Shown: positions 46,419 through 59,519 of the stretch, piece by piece | Numbering within the stretch: the first letter of the stretch is position 1 | How the letters are laid out: every line of letters begins with the position of its first letter | Assembly: GCA_037126765.1 (NCBI GenBank) | Contig: JBBCBC010000012.1 | Span: 14,880,001-14,944,000, forward strand | DNA: 64,000 nucleotides | DNA from: Stenogyne calaminthoides | Lineage: Eukaryota; Streptophyta; Magnoliopsida; Lamiales; Lamiaceae | Reading direction: 5' to 3' | Position numbers and translations under genes: made by a program | The notes under the pieces: generated by a model | Told to the model about the DNA's origin: nothing | The model's database searches: none | Seen by the model: the letters and a program-made list of their open reading frames with translations, nothing else

Positions 46419-47357
46419 GATATTTACCGAGCTCACACTCGAACTGGACTTATAACCCTCTCTCGGGTTCGCCTCGGGACTTATCACCCTCCACGGGATT
46501 GCCTACAGATGTTTAACGAGTTCACACTCCAACGGGACTTATCACCCTCACTCGGGTTTGCCTAACAACTACCTCACTTCACCACTGGGTTTGGGTTTTG
46601 GTGTTGTCTCCAACTATGGTGAGATTTTCCCTTACAATGGTTTAGCCTCAATGCTAAGGTTGGGAAAATCTCTCTAAGCTTATGATACATCGTGGGTTGC
46701 TTAGATTGGGTTCTAGAACACTCTTTGAATATATTTGTATATCTATAGACTTGTGTTCTAGGGTGGGAATGCTTTGGCTATAACGCTCTTTGGCTCTGTA
46801 GCATTGTTGCTATCTTTTTCGCACTTCCACTACTGATAATGAAGGAAGAACTTGTATTTATAGTGTGGATTTGAATGTTACCGTTGGAGAGAGTTACATT
46901 CAAATCCATACTCTTCTTTGTAAGTTCTGCAGCTTTTCCAGGCTGATTGTCTTCCTTTCGTTGGTCCACGTCAGCTGGATTCCAACGGCTATATTCCTCG
47001 ACTTGATGCCTCGGAACATTCGGGATATCTTTGAGCATTGATATATTCTTGAGTCTTGATAATCTTGTGCCTTGATATTTCTCTGAGTCTTCAGGTTCTC
47101 TGAACCTTCAGTTTTCTCTGAGCCTTGTTTCTCTCGAGTCTTGTGTTCTCGATATCCTCGAGTCTTGATATCTCGATTTCTTCTTGAGTCTTGAAAAAAC
47201 CTTTGTTCTATATCTGCCGACTATACACGGTGCAGATAATATCCTGAACACTCTAAAACTGAATCCTGATTCATCTATCAAGATTATCCTGAACATGTCA
47301 TACTCAGGGGTTTTGGGATCTAATCAAAATCCTCTTTATTAAATTCATTTCCCAACA
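46419..47357 (-). repeat. Solo LTR B, right segment, with TSD copies GATAT (46419-46423) at its start
   Basis: It continues LTR B after element C: GATATTTACCGAG, CGGGACTTATCACCC repeats, TTTATAGTGTGGATTTGAATGTTACC, then a GAGTCTTGATATCTC-rich tract and the common tail CATACTCAGGGGTTTTGGG. It ends CCCAACA, followed by AAATT (47358-47362), the second target copy of B. Confidence 0.92.
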
Positions 47358-47362
47358 AAATT

Positions 47363-47996
47363 CATAAGCTTTCAGTTCAGAGAAAACTTGTTGGTATGGC
47401 ATGGAATCAATATTTTTGTTGTTTTCAATCGCCACAACATGTATATCCCATTTCTTAGATAGTCCTCTAAGAATTTTCAGTGCCACTTCTCTCTGTGTGT
47501 ATCTTTTTCCAAGAGCATCCAGATCATTCATAATGCTAGTGAATCCTACTTCCAGTTTGTCAATGGATTCACCATCTTCCATTTCAAAGCTATCAAACTT
47601 TCCAATAGCAACATAAAGTTTATTCTCTTTAATATGATATGTGCCTTGACACATAATAGCAAGTGTGTCCCATATTTCCTTGGCAGTTTCACAATGAGAG
47701 ATCATCCCCATAACACCATCATCAATAGTGCTATATAGTGTATCTTTAGCAATGTAGTCCAAATTGAGTAACTTTCTCTCATCAGGAGTAAGTTGGTCAT
47801 CAGGCTTAGGAAATTCATCTCTGGGATCATTCCTCTCAGTATCAGTGATTCTGGGATTTACAACAGTATATTTGAATGGTCCTTCAGAAACCACTCTCCA
47901 CATTCTTTCATGTTTAGAATACAAATGAGCCTGCATTCTTAGTCTCCATAGATCATAGCTCTCAACAGAGAACATAGGAAGTTTCTTAGAAGGCAT
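47363..47996 (-). pseudogene. gag: Element A gag N-terminal part, right of insertion B
   Basis: The start chosen is MPSKKLPMFSVESYDLWRLRM at 47996, about 110 nt after the PBS; an in-frame ATG ten codons upstream is also possible. The text has LTPDERKLLNLDYIAKDTLYSTI, CETAKEIWDTLAIMCQGTYHIK and LRGLSKKWDIHVVAIENNKN, typical copia gag (UBN2 family). The frame is open to the B insertion point after FSELKAYEF and continues at 31542, so B interrupts an otherwise open gag here. Confidence 0.92.
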
Positions 47997-48105
47997 GATG
48001 ATCTGAGCCTTGTAAGATATCAGCAAGAGATCTATTCAGTAGACCACCAAAGTCTTTCAGCAAATACACTATGGCTACCAAAGCAAGTGGTCAAAATGAA
48101 CCACT

Positions 48106-48117
48106 GCTCTGATACCA
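48106..48117 (-). other. Primer binding site of element A
   Basis: GCTCTGATACCA on the plus strand, two bases before the right LTR, is the complement of the initiator tRNA-Met site. Confidence 0.93.
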
Positions 48118-48119
48118 CT

Positions 48120-49927
48120 TGTTGGTCCCGGTGCAAACGAGTCTTACACGTGTATTGGGGGAATACACGTGTTCAGTGAATTTTAAAACTTTTCTTCACT
48201 GAGATCAGATGGGTCAGGATGTCCTGAGAATTTTACCCTGAGAAGCACAAATTGCCCTGAGTCAATGTCTACTGAGACAGTGATCCTGAGCAGCTTTCAG
48301 AAGCTTAAGATTAGCCCAACTGATCCCGAGTTTATCAAAGATCCTGAGAAGCTTGGATCAGATAATTATCTTACTGAATACTCAGTAGAGTTAGTTCAGT
48401 TTGGTAACTATCTGTTCTAGCTAATCAAGAGTGCGGAATGGTTGGCCCTAAGTTTATACTCGTTTTAACTTTGCTGAAAATCTTCTTCCTTTAATAAAAC
48501 AATGGTTAAAGGTGTGATCAATTTGATGCAAGTTCAGTGGATTGGTTCCAACTGAATCTCAGTAAAATATGTTTTCAGTGAAAATCATGCTACAGATACA
48601 ATGCAGTACAGAAAGCAAACAACACAGCAATTATAGTGGTTCAGAGACTCAAGCTCCTACGTCCACTCTCTCTGATCTTCAGAGAAATTCCTTAACGCAC
48701 TTCCTAAAGCTTTCAGGCTAACTCACTGTAGCTTACTCACTTTTCTACCTTGAGTTTTCTGACTGACTCACTGCAGCTGACTAACTCATTCACACACACA
48801 AGTTTTCAGACTACCACAAGTAGCTTACTAACTTCTTCTCTAGAGTTTTCTAGCTGGCTAACCTGCAGCTTAATCACTCTTTACAACTCTAACTCACCAA
48901 CAAATCACACACACTCAAACTACCTTATCAAAGGGTTTGGGTTTGGGTTGGTTTCCAACTAGGGTTAGATATCCTTTACAATAAGAACAAATGCAAAGGC
49001 TAGGATATCTCTACTAAGCTTTGAATATTTCTATCAATCTAGGCTTAGTGAATGAGCTCTCTCCAATGTGAAACACTTGGGAAATTCTAAGGTTTTCGAG
49101 TGCTTCAATTTGCAAGAATACGAATGAGCTCTTGAGTTGCTGTAATTTCCCGTAACCTCTCAATGTTGAAGGTCACTGGTATTTATGGGCAACTTTACCA
49201 AAGGTCACTCTTGAAAAACTATCCGTTGGAAGAGATAGCATCAAGGGTTTCCTCTTCTGGTTATTGATGAACGGCTATTTTAGGGTTTGATTACTCCCTT
49301 GCATGGTTTGGGTAACAAGTAACCAATGCAGCCAATCACCACGTTTTTGCAGTCTGGAACATAGTACTACTGACAAATTCAAAGTCCTCGTCGCTTTCGA
49401 TGTCGATTAGTATGTGTTGTCTTCCTCTGATTGGTTCTTGTCTTCAGTGAATGTAGACAAACAAAACGACTCTTTTAGGTCAATCTCTTTGAATGAGACA
49501 ACCTTAAACAACACTTAGTTTTAGTTCCTTTTGTCTGCACTTGAATGTTTTGGGCAATATCTATTCTTTTAGTTTTGTATGTATTCAGATAGATATTTCT
49601 TCAGTGTCTCTGAACATTAAGGTCATCCTGAGTCTTCATAACTCATGAGTTCTTGAAGAACCGAGACTTGAGATCTTGATATCTTCCGAGTCTTCGAGAT
49701 CTTGATGTCTTCTCGAGTCTTGATCTTGATATCTTGACCATTCAGGTTTACCTGAGTCTTCAGTATCAAAACTTGATTAACATCTGCTGACTATACATTG
49801 TGCAGATATCTTCCTTAACAATTCTATACTGAAACCTGACTCGGACAATCAAGATTATCCTGAACATGTCATACTCACGGGTTTTGGGATCTAATCAAAA
49901 TTTCTTTATTAAATTCATCTTCCAGCA
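48120..49927 (-). repeat. 5' LTR of element A (right, 1808 bp)
   Basis: It starts TGTTGGTCCCGG and ends CATCTTCCAGCA. It is the fuller of the two LTRs. A perfect inverted pair ACACGTGTATT / AATACACGTGT (48146-48172) with a G5 loop carries two CACGTG boxes; the left LTR has it at 14410-14437. Confidence 0.93.
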
Positions 49928-52900
49928 AACCAAGAACAAGCAAAACCCTATTAAAGTGATTTATGGAAAAAAGGCCTATACTACCCACACATATTATCTG
50001 GTAGGAAAACAATTACAACATCTAACAAGGGTTGCGATAAAGAAAAATATTATAATACTATCCGGTGGGACAGTTTTAGAGGGATGGCGAAGCTGTGAGA
50101 CATGTAGATAACTTCAAGACGTTTCCGAAACAGTATTATAATAGGATAATGGACACCCGAGTCAAAAGTTATGGCCAAAACAGTTTTCACCATCCAATGG
50201 CCAAAACCCCAATCCCCGTTTCCAGAAACTCCATCCGACATCGCTCATCCTTGCGATCAAAATTACAACAAGAACAAACAAAACCCTACTACAGTGATCT
50301 ATGAAAAAAAATGCCTATACTACCCACACATATTTTCTGGTGGGAAAAACGATTACAACATCACACAAGGGTTGCGATAGAGAAAATATTATAATACTAT
50401 CCGGTGGGACAGTTTTAGAGGGATGACGAAACTGTGAGACATATAGATAACTTCAAGACGTTTCCAAAATATTATTATAATAGAAAAACGGACACCCGAA
50501 TCAAAAGTTATGGCCAAAACTGTTTCACCATCCAATGGCTAAAACCCCAATCGCCGTTTCCAGATCTTCCATCCGACATCGCTCATCCTTGCGATCAAAA
50601 TTACAATAAGAACAAGCAAAACCCTACTACAGTGATCTATAAAAAAAATGCCTATACTACCCACACATTTATCTGGTGGGAAAAATGATTACAACATCAC
50701 ACAAGGGTTGCGATAGATAAAAATATTATAATACTATCTGGTGGGACAGTTTTAGAGCAACGGCGAAGCTGTGAGACATGTAGATAACTTCAAGATGTTT
50801 CCGAAATAGTATTATAATCGGAAAATGGACAACCGAGTCAAAACTTATGGCCAAAATAGTTTTCACCATCCAATGGCCAAAACCCCAATCGCCGTTTCCA
50901 GATCCTCCATCTGACATCGCTCATCCTTTTGATCAAAATTACAACAAGAACAAGCCAAACCCTACTACAGTGATCTATGAAAACAAGAACACCTATACTA
51001 CCCACACATATTATCTGGTGGGAAAAATGATTACAACATCAAACAAGGGTTATGACAGAGAAAAATGTTATAATACTATCCGGTGGGACAATTTTAGAGG
51101 GACGTCAAAGCTTTGACACATGTAGATAACTTCAATTTGTTTCCGAAACAGTATTATAATAGGAAAATGGACACCCGAGTCAAAAGTTATGGTCAAAACA
51201 GTTTTCACCATCCAATGGCCAAAACCCCAATCGCCGTTTCCAGATCCTCCATCCGACGTCGCTCATCCTTGCGATCAGAAATAAACCAAGAACAAGCAAA
51301 ACCGTATTACAGTGATTTATGAAAAAAAAGGCCTATACTACCCACACATATTATCTGGTGGGAAAAACAATTACAACATCTAACAAGGATTGCAAAAAAT
51401 AAAAATATTATAATACTATTTGGTAGGACAGTTTTAGAGGGATGGCGAAGCTGTGATACATGTAGATAACTTCAAGACGTTTCCAAAACATTATTATAAT
51501 AGGAAAACGGACACCCGAGTCAAAAGTTATGGCTAAAACAATTTTCACCAACCAATGGCCAAATCCCCAATCACCGTTTCCATATCTTCCATCCGACATC
51601 GCTCATCCTTGCGATCAAAATTACAACAAGAACAAGCAAAACCCGACTACAATGATCTATGAAAAAAAAATGCATGTACAACCCACACATATTAACTACT
51701 GGGAAAAACGATTACAAACATCACACAAGGGTTGCGATAGAGAAAAATATTATAATATTATCCAATGGGGTAGTGTTAGAGGGACGGAGAAGCAGTGAGA
51801 CATGTAGATAACTTCAAGACATTTCCGAAGCAGTAAAATAAAAGGAAAACGGACACCCGAGTCAAAAGTTATGGCCAAAACAGTTTTCACAATCCATTAG
51901 CCAAAACCCCAATCGTCGTTTCAAGATCCTCCATCCAACATGTCTCAACCTTGCGATAAAAATTACGGTAAGAACAAGCAAAATCCTACTACAATGATCT
52001 ATAAAAAAAATGCATATACTACCCACACATATTATCTGGTGGGAAAAACGATTACAACATCACACAAGGGTTGCGATTGAGAAAAATATTATAATACTAT
52101 CAGGTGGAACAGTTTTAGAGCGACGGCGAAGCTGTGAGACATGTAGATAACTTCAAGATATTTCCGAAACAGTATTATAATCGGAAAACAAACACCCGAG
52201 TCAAAACTTATGGCCAAAACAATTTTCACCATCCAATGGCCAAAAAACCAATCGCCGTTTCCAGATCCTCCATCCGACATCGCTCATCCTTGTGATCAAA
52301 ATTACAACAAGAACAAGCCAAACCCTACTACAGTGATCTATTAAAAAAAATGCCTATACTACCCTCACATATTATCTGGTGGTAAAAACGATTACAACAT
52401 CATACAAGAGTTGCGATAGAGAAAAACGTTATAATACTATACGGTTGGACAATTTTAGAGGAACGACGAAGCTGTGAGAGATGTAGATAACTTCAATTTA
52501 TTTCCGAAATAATATTATAATAGGAAAACGGACACCCGAGTCAAAAGTTATGGCCAATACAGTTTTCACCATCCAATGGCCAATATAGTTTTCCTCCATC
52601 CGACATCGGTCATCTTGCGATCAAAATTAAACAAAGAACAAGCAAAACCCTATTAAAGTGATTTATGAAAAAAAAATGCGCCTATACTACCCACACATAT
52701 TGTCTGGTGTGAAAAACGATTACAACATCACACATGGATTGCGATAGAGAAAAATATTAAAATACAATCCGATGAGACAATTTTTGAGGGACAGCGAAGC
52801 TGTGAGACATGTAGATAACTTCAAGACGTTTTAGAAACAATATTATAATAGGAAAACGGACACCCGAGTCAAAAGTTATGGCCAAAATAGTTTTCACCAT

Positions 52901-55900
52901 CCAATGTCCAAAAGAGTTTTCACCATCCAATGGCCAAAACCCTAATCGCCGTTTCCAGATCCTCCATCCGACATCGCTCATCCTTGCAATCAAAATTACA
53001 ACAAGAACAAGCAAAACCCTACTACAGTGATCTATGAAAAAAATGCCTATACTACCCACACATATTTTCTGGTGGGAAAAATGATTACAACATCACACAA
53101 GGGTTGCGATAGAGAAAATATTATAATACTATCCGGTGGTACAGTTTTAGAGGGACGGCGAAGCTGTGAGACATATAAATAACTTCAAGACGTTTCCCAA
53201 ACAGTATTATAATAGGAAAATGGATACCCGAGTCAAAAGTTATGGCCAAAACTGTTTTCAACATCCAATGGCCTAAACCCCAATCGCCGTTTCCAGATCC
53301 TCCATCCGACATCTCTCATCCTTGCGATCAAAATTACAACAAGAACAAGCAAAACCCTACTTCAGTTATCTATGAAAAACAAAACGCCTATACTACCCAC
53401 ACATATTATCTGGTGGGAAAAACGATTACAACATCACACAATGGTTGTGATTGAGAAAAATATTATAATACTATCCGGTGGGACAGTTTTAGAGGGACGG
53501 CGAAGCTGTGAGACATGTAGATAACTTCAAGATGTTTTCGAAACAGTATTATATTAGGAAAACGGACACCTAAGTTAAAAAATTATGGCCAAAACAGTTT
53601 TCACCATCCAATGGCTAAAACCCCAATCGCCGTTTCCAGATACTCCTTCCGACATCGCTCATCCTTGCGATCAAAATTACAACAAGAATAAGCAAAACCC
53701 TACTACAGTGATCTATGAAAAAAAAATGTCAATAATACGCACACATACTATCCGGTGGGAAAAACAATTACAACATCACACAAGGGTTGCGATAGAGAAA
53801 AATAGTATAATAATATCCGGTGGGATAGATTTAAAGGGGACGGCGAAACTGTAAGACATATAGATAACTTCAAGACGTTTTCGAAACAGTATTATAATAG
53901 GAAAACAGATACCCGAATCAAAAGTTATGGCCAAAACTGTTTTCACCATCCAATGGCCGTTTCCATATCCTCCATCTGACGTCGCTCATCCTTGCGATCA
54001 AAATTACAACAAGAACAAGCAAAACCCTACTACAGTGATCAATGAAAAAAAATGCCTATACTACCCACACATTTATCTGGTGGGAAAAATGATTACAACA
54101 TCACACAAGGGTTGCGATAGATAAAAATATTATAATACTATCTGGTGGGAAAAATAATTACAACATCACACAAGGGTTGCGATAGAGAAAAATGTTATAA
54201 TACTATCCTGTTGGAAAATTTTAGAGTGACGGCGAAGCTGTGACACATGTAGATTTTGTTTTCGAAATAGTATTATAATATGAAAATGGACACCCGAGTC
54301 AAAAGTTATGGCCAAAACATTTTTCTCCATCCAATGGCCAAAACCCCAATCGCCGTTTCCAGATCCTCCATCCGACATCGCTCATCCTTGCGTTCAAAAT
54401 TACAACAAGAACAAGCAAAACCCTACTACAGTGATCTAAAAAAAACTCCTATACTACCCACACATATTATCTGGTGGGAAAAACGATTACAACATCTCAC
54501 AAGGGTTGCGATAGAGAAAAATATTATAATACTATCTCGTGGGACAATTTTAGAGGGACTTCAAAAATGTGAGACATATAGATAACTTCAAGACGTTTCT
54601 GAAACAGTATTATAATAGGAAAATGGACACCCGAATCAAAAGTTATGGCCAAAAGTGTTTTTACCATCCAATGGCCAAAACCCCAATCGCCGTTTTCAGA
54701 TCTTCCATCTGGCATCGCTCATCCTTGCGATCAAAATTACAACAAGAACAAGTAAAACCCTACTACAATGATCTATGAAAAAAAAATGCATGTACTACCC
54801 ACATATAATAACTACTGGGAAAAACGATTACAACATCAAACAAGGGTTGCGATAGAGAAAAATATTATAATATTATCCAGTGGGATAGTGTTAGAGGGAC
54901 GGCGAAGCAGGGAGACATGTAGATAAACTTCAAGACATTTCCGAAACAGTATAATAATAGGAAAACGGACACCAGAGTTAAAAGTTATGGCTAAAACAGT
55001 TTTCACCAACTAATGGCCAAAACCCCAATCGCCGTTTTCAGATCCTCCATCCGACATCGCTCATCCTTGTGATCAAAATTACAACAAGAATAAGCAAAAC
55101 CCTACAACAGTGATCTATAAAATAAATGTCTATACTACTCACACATATTATCTAGTGGGAAAAACGCTTACAACATCACACAAGAGTTGCGATTGAGAAA
55201 AATATTATAATACTATTCGGTGGGAAAGTTTTAGAGTGACGACGACGCTGTGAGACATGTGGATAACTTTAAGACTTTTCCGAAACAGTATTATAATTGG
55301 AAAATGGATACCCGAGTCAAAAGTTTGTCCAAAATAGTTTTCACCATCCAATGGCCAAAACTCCAATTGCCGTTTCCAGATCCTCCATCCGACATCGGTC
55401 ATCCTTGTGATCAAAATTAAACCAAGAACAAGCAAAACCCTATTAAAGTGATTTATGAAAAAAAATGCGCCAACCCACACATATTATCTGGTAGGAAAAA
55501 CGATTACAACGTCACACAAGGGTTGCGATAGAGATAAATATTATAATACTATCCGGTGGGACAGTTTTAGAGGGATGGCGAAGCTATGAGACATGTAGAT
55601 AACTTCAAGACGTTTCCGAAACAGTATTATAATAGGAAAATGGACACCCGAGTCAAAAGTTATATCCAAAATAGTTTTCACCATCCAATGGCCAAAACCT
55701 CAATAACCGTTTCCAGATCCTGCATCTGACATCGCTCATTCTTGCTATCAAAATTACAACAAGAAAAAGCAAAACCCTACTACAGTGATCTATGATTAAA
55801 AAAAACGCCTATACTACCCACACATATTATCTGGTGGGAAAAACGATTACATCATTACACAAGGGTTGCGATAGAGAAAAATATTATAAAACTATCCGGT

Positions 55901-57248
55901 GGGACAGTTTTAGAGGAACGATGAAGTTGTAAGGCATATAGATAACTTCAAGACGTTTCTGAAACAGTATTATAATAGGAAAACTGACACCCGAATCAAA
56001 AGTTATGGCCAAAACCGTTTTCACCATCCAATGGTCAAAACCCCAATCGCCGTTTCCAGATCTTCCATCCGACATCGCTCATCCTTGCGATCAAAATTAC
56101 AACAAGAACAAGCAAAACCCTACTACAGTGATCTATAAAAAAAATGTCTATACTACTCACACATATTATCTGGTGGGAAAAATGATTACAACATCACACA
56201 AGTGTTGCGATAGAGAAAAATATTATAATACTATCCGGTGGGACAATTTTAGAGGTACGGCGAAACTGTGAGACATATAGATAACTTCAAGACGTTTCCA
56301 AAATAGTATTATAATAGGAAAACGGACACCCGAATCAAAAGTTATGGCCAAAACTGTTTCATCATCCAATGGCTAAAACCCCAATCGCCGTTTCCAGATC
56401 TTCCATCCGACATCGCTCATCCTTGCGATCAAAATTACAACATGAACAAGCAAAACCCTACTACAATGATCTATGAAAAAAAAATGCATGTATTACCCAC
56501 ACATATTAACTACTGGGAAAAACGATTACAAACATCACACAAGGGTTGCGATAGAGAAAAATATTATAATATTATCCAGTGGGGTAGTGTTAGAGGGATT
56601 ACAAGCGATGAGACATGTAGATAACTTCAAAACATCTCCTAAAACAAGAAAATAATAGGAAAAAATCGGACACCGAAAAAAAAGTTATGGCCAAAACAGT
56701 TTTCACAATCCATTAGCCAAAACCCCAATCGTCGTTTCAAGATCCTCCATCCAACATGTCTCAACCTTGCGATCAAAATTACGATAAGAACAAGCAAAAT
56801 CCTACTACAATGATCTATAAAAAAATGCATATACTACCCACACATATTATCTGGTGGGAAAAACGATTACAACATCACACAAGGGTTGCGATTGAGAAAA
56901 ATATTATAATATTATCCGGTGGAACAGTTTTAGATCGACGGTGAAGATGTGAGACATGTAGATAACTTCAAGATATTTCCGAAACAGTATTATAATCGGA
57001 AAACAAACACCCGAGTCAAAACTTATGGCCAAAACAGTTTTCACCATCCAATGGCCAAAACCCCAATCGTCGTTTCCAGATCCTCCATCCGACATCGCTC
57101 ATCCTTGTGATCAAAATTACAACAAGAACAAGCCAAACCCTACTACAGTGATCTATGAAAAAAAAATGCCTATACAACCCACACATATTATCTGGTGGTA
57201 AAAACAATTACAACATCATACAAGAGTTGCGATAGAGAAAAACGTTAT
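49928..57248. repeat. Satellite array, tract 3 (about 21 monomers)
   Basis: It begins with the second AACCA of element A and continues the interrupted monomer. Marks recur at about 50171, 50847, 51529, 53242, 53585 and 53927, all near multiples of 340 bp. It contains a four-monomer block (about 51660-53000) that recurs further right. It ends at the GTTAT target copy of element D. Confidence 0.97.
57244..57248. other. Target site duplication of element D, left copy (GTTAT)
   Basis: GTTAT precedes TG at 57249 and recurs at 62150-62154 after CCCAACA; joining the flanks restores the satellite phrase AACGTTATAATACTAT. Confidence 0.93.
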
Positions 57249-58596
57249 TGTTGTTTTCGGTGCATATAAAACAGGGGAGAGAACAGAGTATTTCAATTTT
57301 TATTTTTTTTTTCACTTAAGCTCATGTGTTGTGGTTTGCTTATAACTAGATGCATATGACAAGTATAAACATAAAGCAGTAAACAACACAACAATATATA
57401 GTGGTTCGGACAACCAGTCCTACATCCACTCTCCCTGACTCTTCAGAGAAATTCACTATCAACTTCTGAGCTTTCTGACTACCTCGTAGTTTACTTACTC
57501 AACTCGGCCCTGAGTTTTCTGACTACTCCTCGTAGTTTACTTACTCAACTCGGCCCTGAGTTTTCTGACTACTCCACGTAGTTTACTTACTCAACTCGAC
57601 CCTGAGCTTTCTGACTACCTCCGTAGTTTACTAACTCAAACTCTTAGATGTTTAACGAGTTCACACTCCTTCGGGACTTATCACCCTCACTCGGGTTTGC
57701 CTACAGATGTTTAACAAGTTCACACTCCAACGGGACTTATCACCCTCACTCGGGTTTGCCTAACAACTACCTCACTTCACCACTGGGTTTGGGTTTGGTG
57801 TTGTCTCCAACTTTGGTGAGATTTTCCCTTACAATGGTTTAGCCTCAATGCTAATGTTGGGAAAATCTCTCTAAGCTTATGATACATCGTGGGTTGCTTA
57901 GGTTGGGTTCTAGAACACTCTTTAAATATATTTGTATATCTACAGACTTGTGTTCTAGGGTGGGAATGCTTTGACTATAACGCTCTTTGGCTTTGTAGCA
58001 TTTTGTGCATGATCTTCATGTATCCACACTCACTCCACCACTGATAATGAAGGAAGAACTTGTATTTATAGTGTGGATTTGAATGTTACCGTTGGAGAGA
58101 ATCACATTCAAATCCATACTATTCTTCGTAAGTTCTGCAGCTTTTTTTTCAGTCGGGTTGTCTTCCTCTCGTTGGTCCACGCCACCGGATTCCAACGGCT
58201 ATATTCCTCAAATTGATTGCCTTGGAACATTCAGGATATCTTGAGCATTCAATTACATTCTTTTGAGTCTTGATGTTTCTCTCGAAGTCTTCGTGTTCTC
58301 TCGAGTCTTTGAGTTCTCTGAGTCTTGAGTTCTCTCGAGTCTTCAAATTCTCTCGAGTCTTGAGTTCTCTCGAGTCTTGATTCTCGAGTCCTCTCATTGA
58401 GTCTTGATATCTTCGGTTTCTTCGAGTCTTGATTTCTAACTTTCTTCTATATCTGCCGACTATACATGGTGCAGATAATATCCTGAACACTCTAAAACTG
58501 AATCCTGACTCATCTATCAAGATTATCCTGAACATGTCATACTCAGGGGTTTTGGGATCTAATCAAAATCCTTTTTATTAAATTCATTTCCCAACA
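57249..58596 (-). repeat. 3' LTR of element D (left, 1348 bp)
   Basis: The first five bases TGTTG are followed by a deletion of about 48 bp relative to the right LTR (the GCGCGTGCGG part is missing). A 46-bp repeat (TTACTCAACTCGGCCCTGAG, starts at 57495, 57541, 57587) is present three times, against two in the right LTR. From about 58145 it departs from the right LTR in the CG-word fashion described in the findings. Confidence 0.92.
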
Positions 58597-58610
58597 ATTT
58601 CCCCCTTTTT
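58597..58610 (-). other. Polypurine tract of element D
   Basis: The plus strand ATTTCCCCCTTTTT directly abuts the left LTR. Confidence 0.88.
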
Positions 58611-59519
58611 GATGATGCCAAAACCTATCTTGTTACAAACATATAACCTATACTCAGGTTTCAGTTTTTCCTATTACAAGAATGGTAAATCTCCAATCAA
58701 TTTAAATCATTCAACAGATATCTTCAGTAATGAATCTTTTCTAAATAGATCATTACTAAATACTTATGCAATTTCTCATAGCATCATATAGTTTCCCTTA
58801 TATATGAGCATATAATCAGATTAGAGACATTCAATCAGACATATCAACATAAAAGACATGTAAAAAAAAAGATAATGAGGTATTATCTTTGAGCATATAG
58901 ATAAAGGTTTCATTGATCGTATGTTATCAGTTTACAGATTACAATGAACTTTTATCAAAGAAATAAAGACAAAAAAAACATAAAGAATTACAAGTCTTGA
59001 TCTTGGTCTTGATCTTACATCTTACGCTTTCGACTCCTCATTCCTCTTCTTTTCACGGACCTTATCCGATCGATATCTTGTGATCATCTTGGTGAGTTCG
59101 ATTTCTTCGACTTGACATCTTGACCCTCAGGTCTTTTGACCTATCTTGAGTCTCGATTTTACTTTACTTCTTCGAGTCTCGAGATCACTTTACCCAAGCT
59201 ATCTGATTTCTTCTTTGCCTGATCTGATTAGCTTGACTAATCAAATCAACACATCTTTAGATCAACATAGCATTAGGTCATTATATCAGGTTAGCATATC
59301 AGATTTATCATATCTGATCTTGATCACGTCTGATATCGATCAGTCTTCTTTTGCTCATCTTCTGATCTGCAACCTTCTCTTCTGATTTGCTGGCTTTAGC
59401 TTTTCTTCACTTCTGGTTTATTGCACAGCTCATCATTTGAACTCAACTAACTCATTTGATCTCGATCAGTCTTGTCTGCAGCCGCGTCTGATCTTTGACC
59501 ATTTACTTTTGATTCCGTG
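58611..59519 (-). other. Non-coding internal region of D: A-like then E-LTR-like segments
   Basis: 58611-58980 resembles the 3' non-coding region of A. 59190-59519 resembles the right third of the E LTR (GATTTCTTCTTTGCCTGATC, ATCTGATCTGCAACCTTCTC, CGTGAGTTCCCCCTCAA). There is no gene. It shows that D was assembled from parts of other families. Confidence 0.75.

Larger units (their letters stand above)
31543..47357 (-). mobile_element. Solo LTR B in gag of A, split by element C
   Basis: Only one LTR's worth of sequence remains: 31543-31830 plus 46419-47357, about 1.22 kb. Its ends are TGTTGGTCCCGGTGGG and CATTTCCCAACA and it is flanked by TSD AAATT. No PBS, PPT or coding region belongs to it. 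A solo LTR of this kind arises when the two LTRs of an element recombine. Element D has the same LTR family. Confidence 0.88.
14384..49927 (-). mobile_element. Copia element A, outer element of the nest (35.5 kb with its insertions)
   Basis: The element has LTR ends TGTTGG...CA, TSD AACCA on both sides, a polypurine tract next to the left LTR and a tRNA-iMet PBS next to the right LTR. It is therefore transcribed on the minus strand. Gene order on that strand is gag, protease, integrase, RT, RNase H, then a long ORF3; integrase before RT defines Ty1/copia. The long gag C-terminal region with coiled coil and the extra ORF after pol suggest a Sirevirus-type lineage (inference). Insertions B (with C inside) and E split gag and integrase. 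Own sequence without insertions is about 13.4 kb. Confidence 0.93.
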
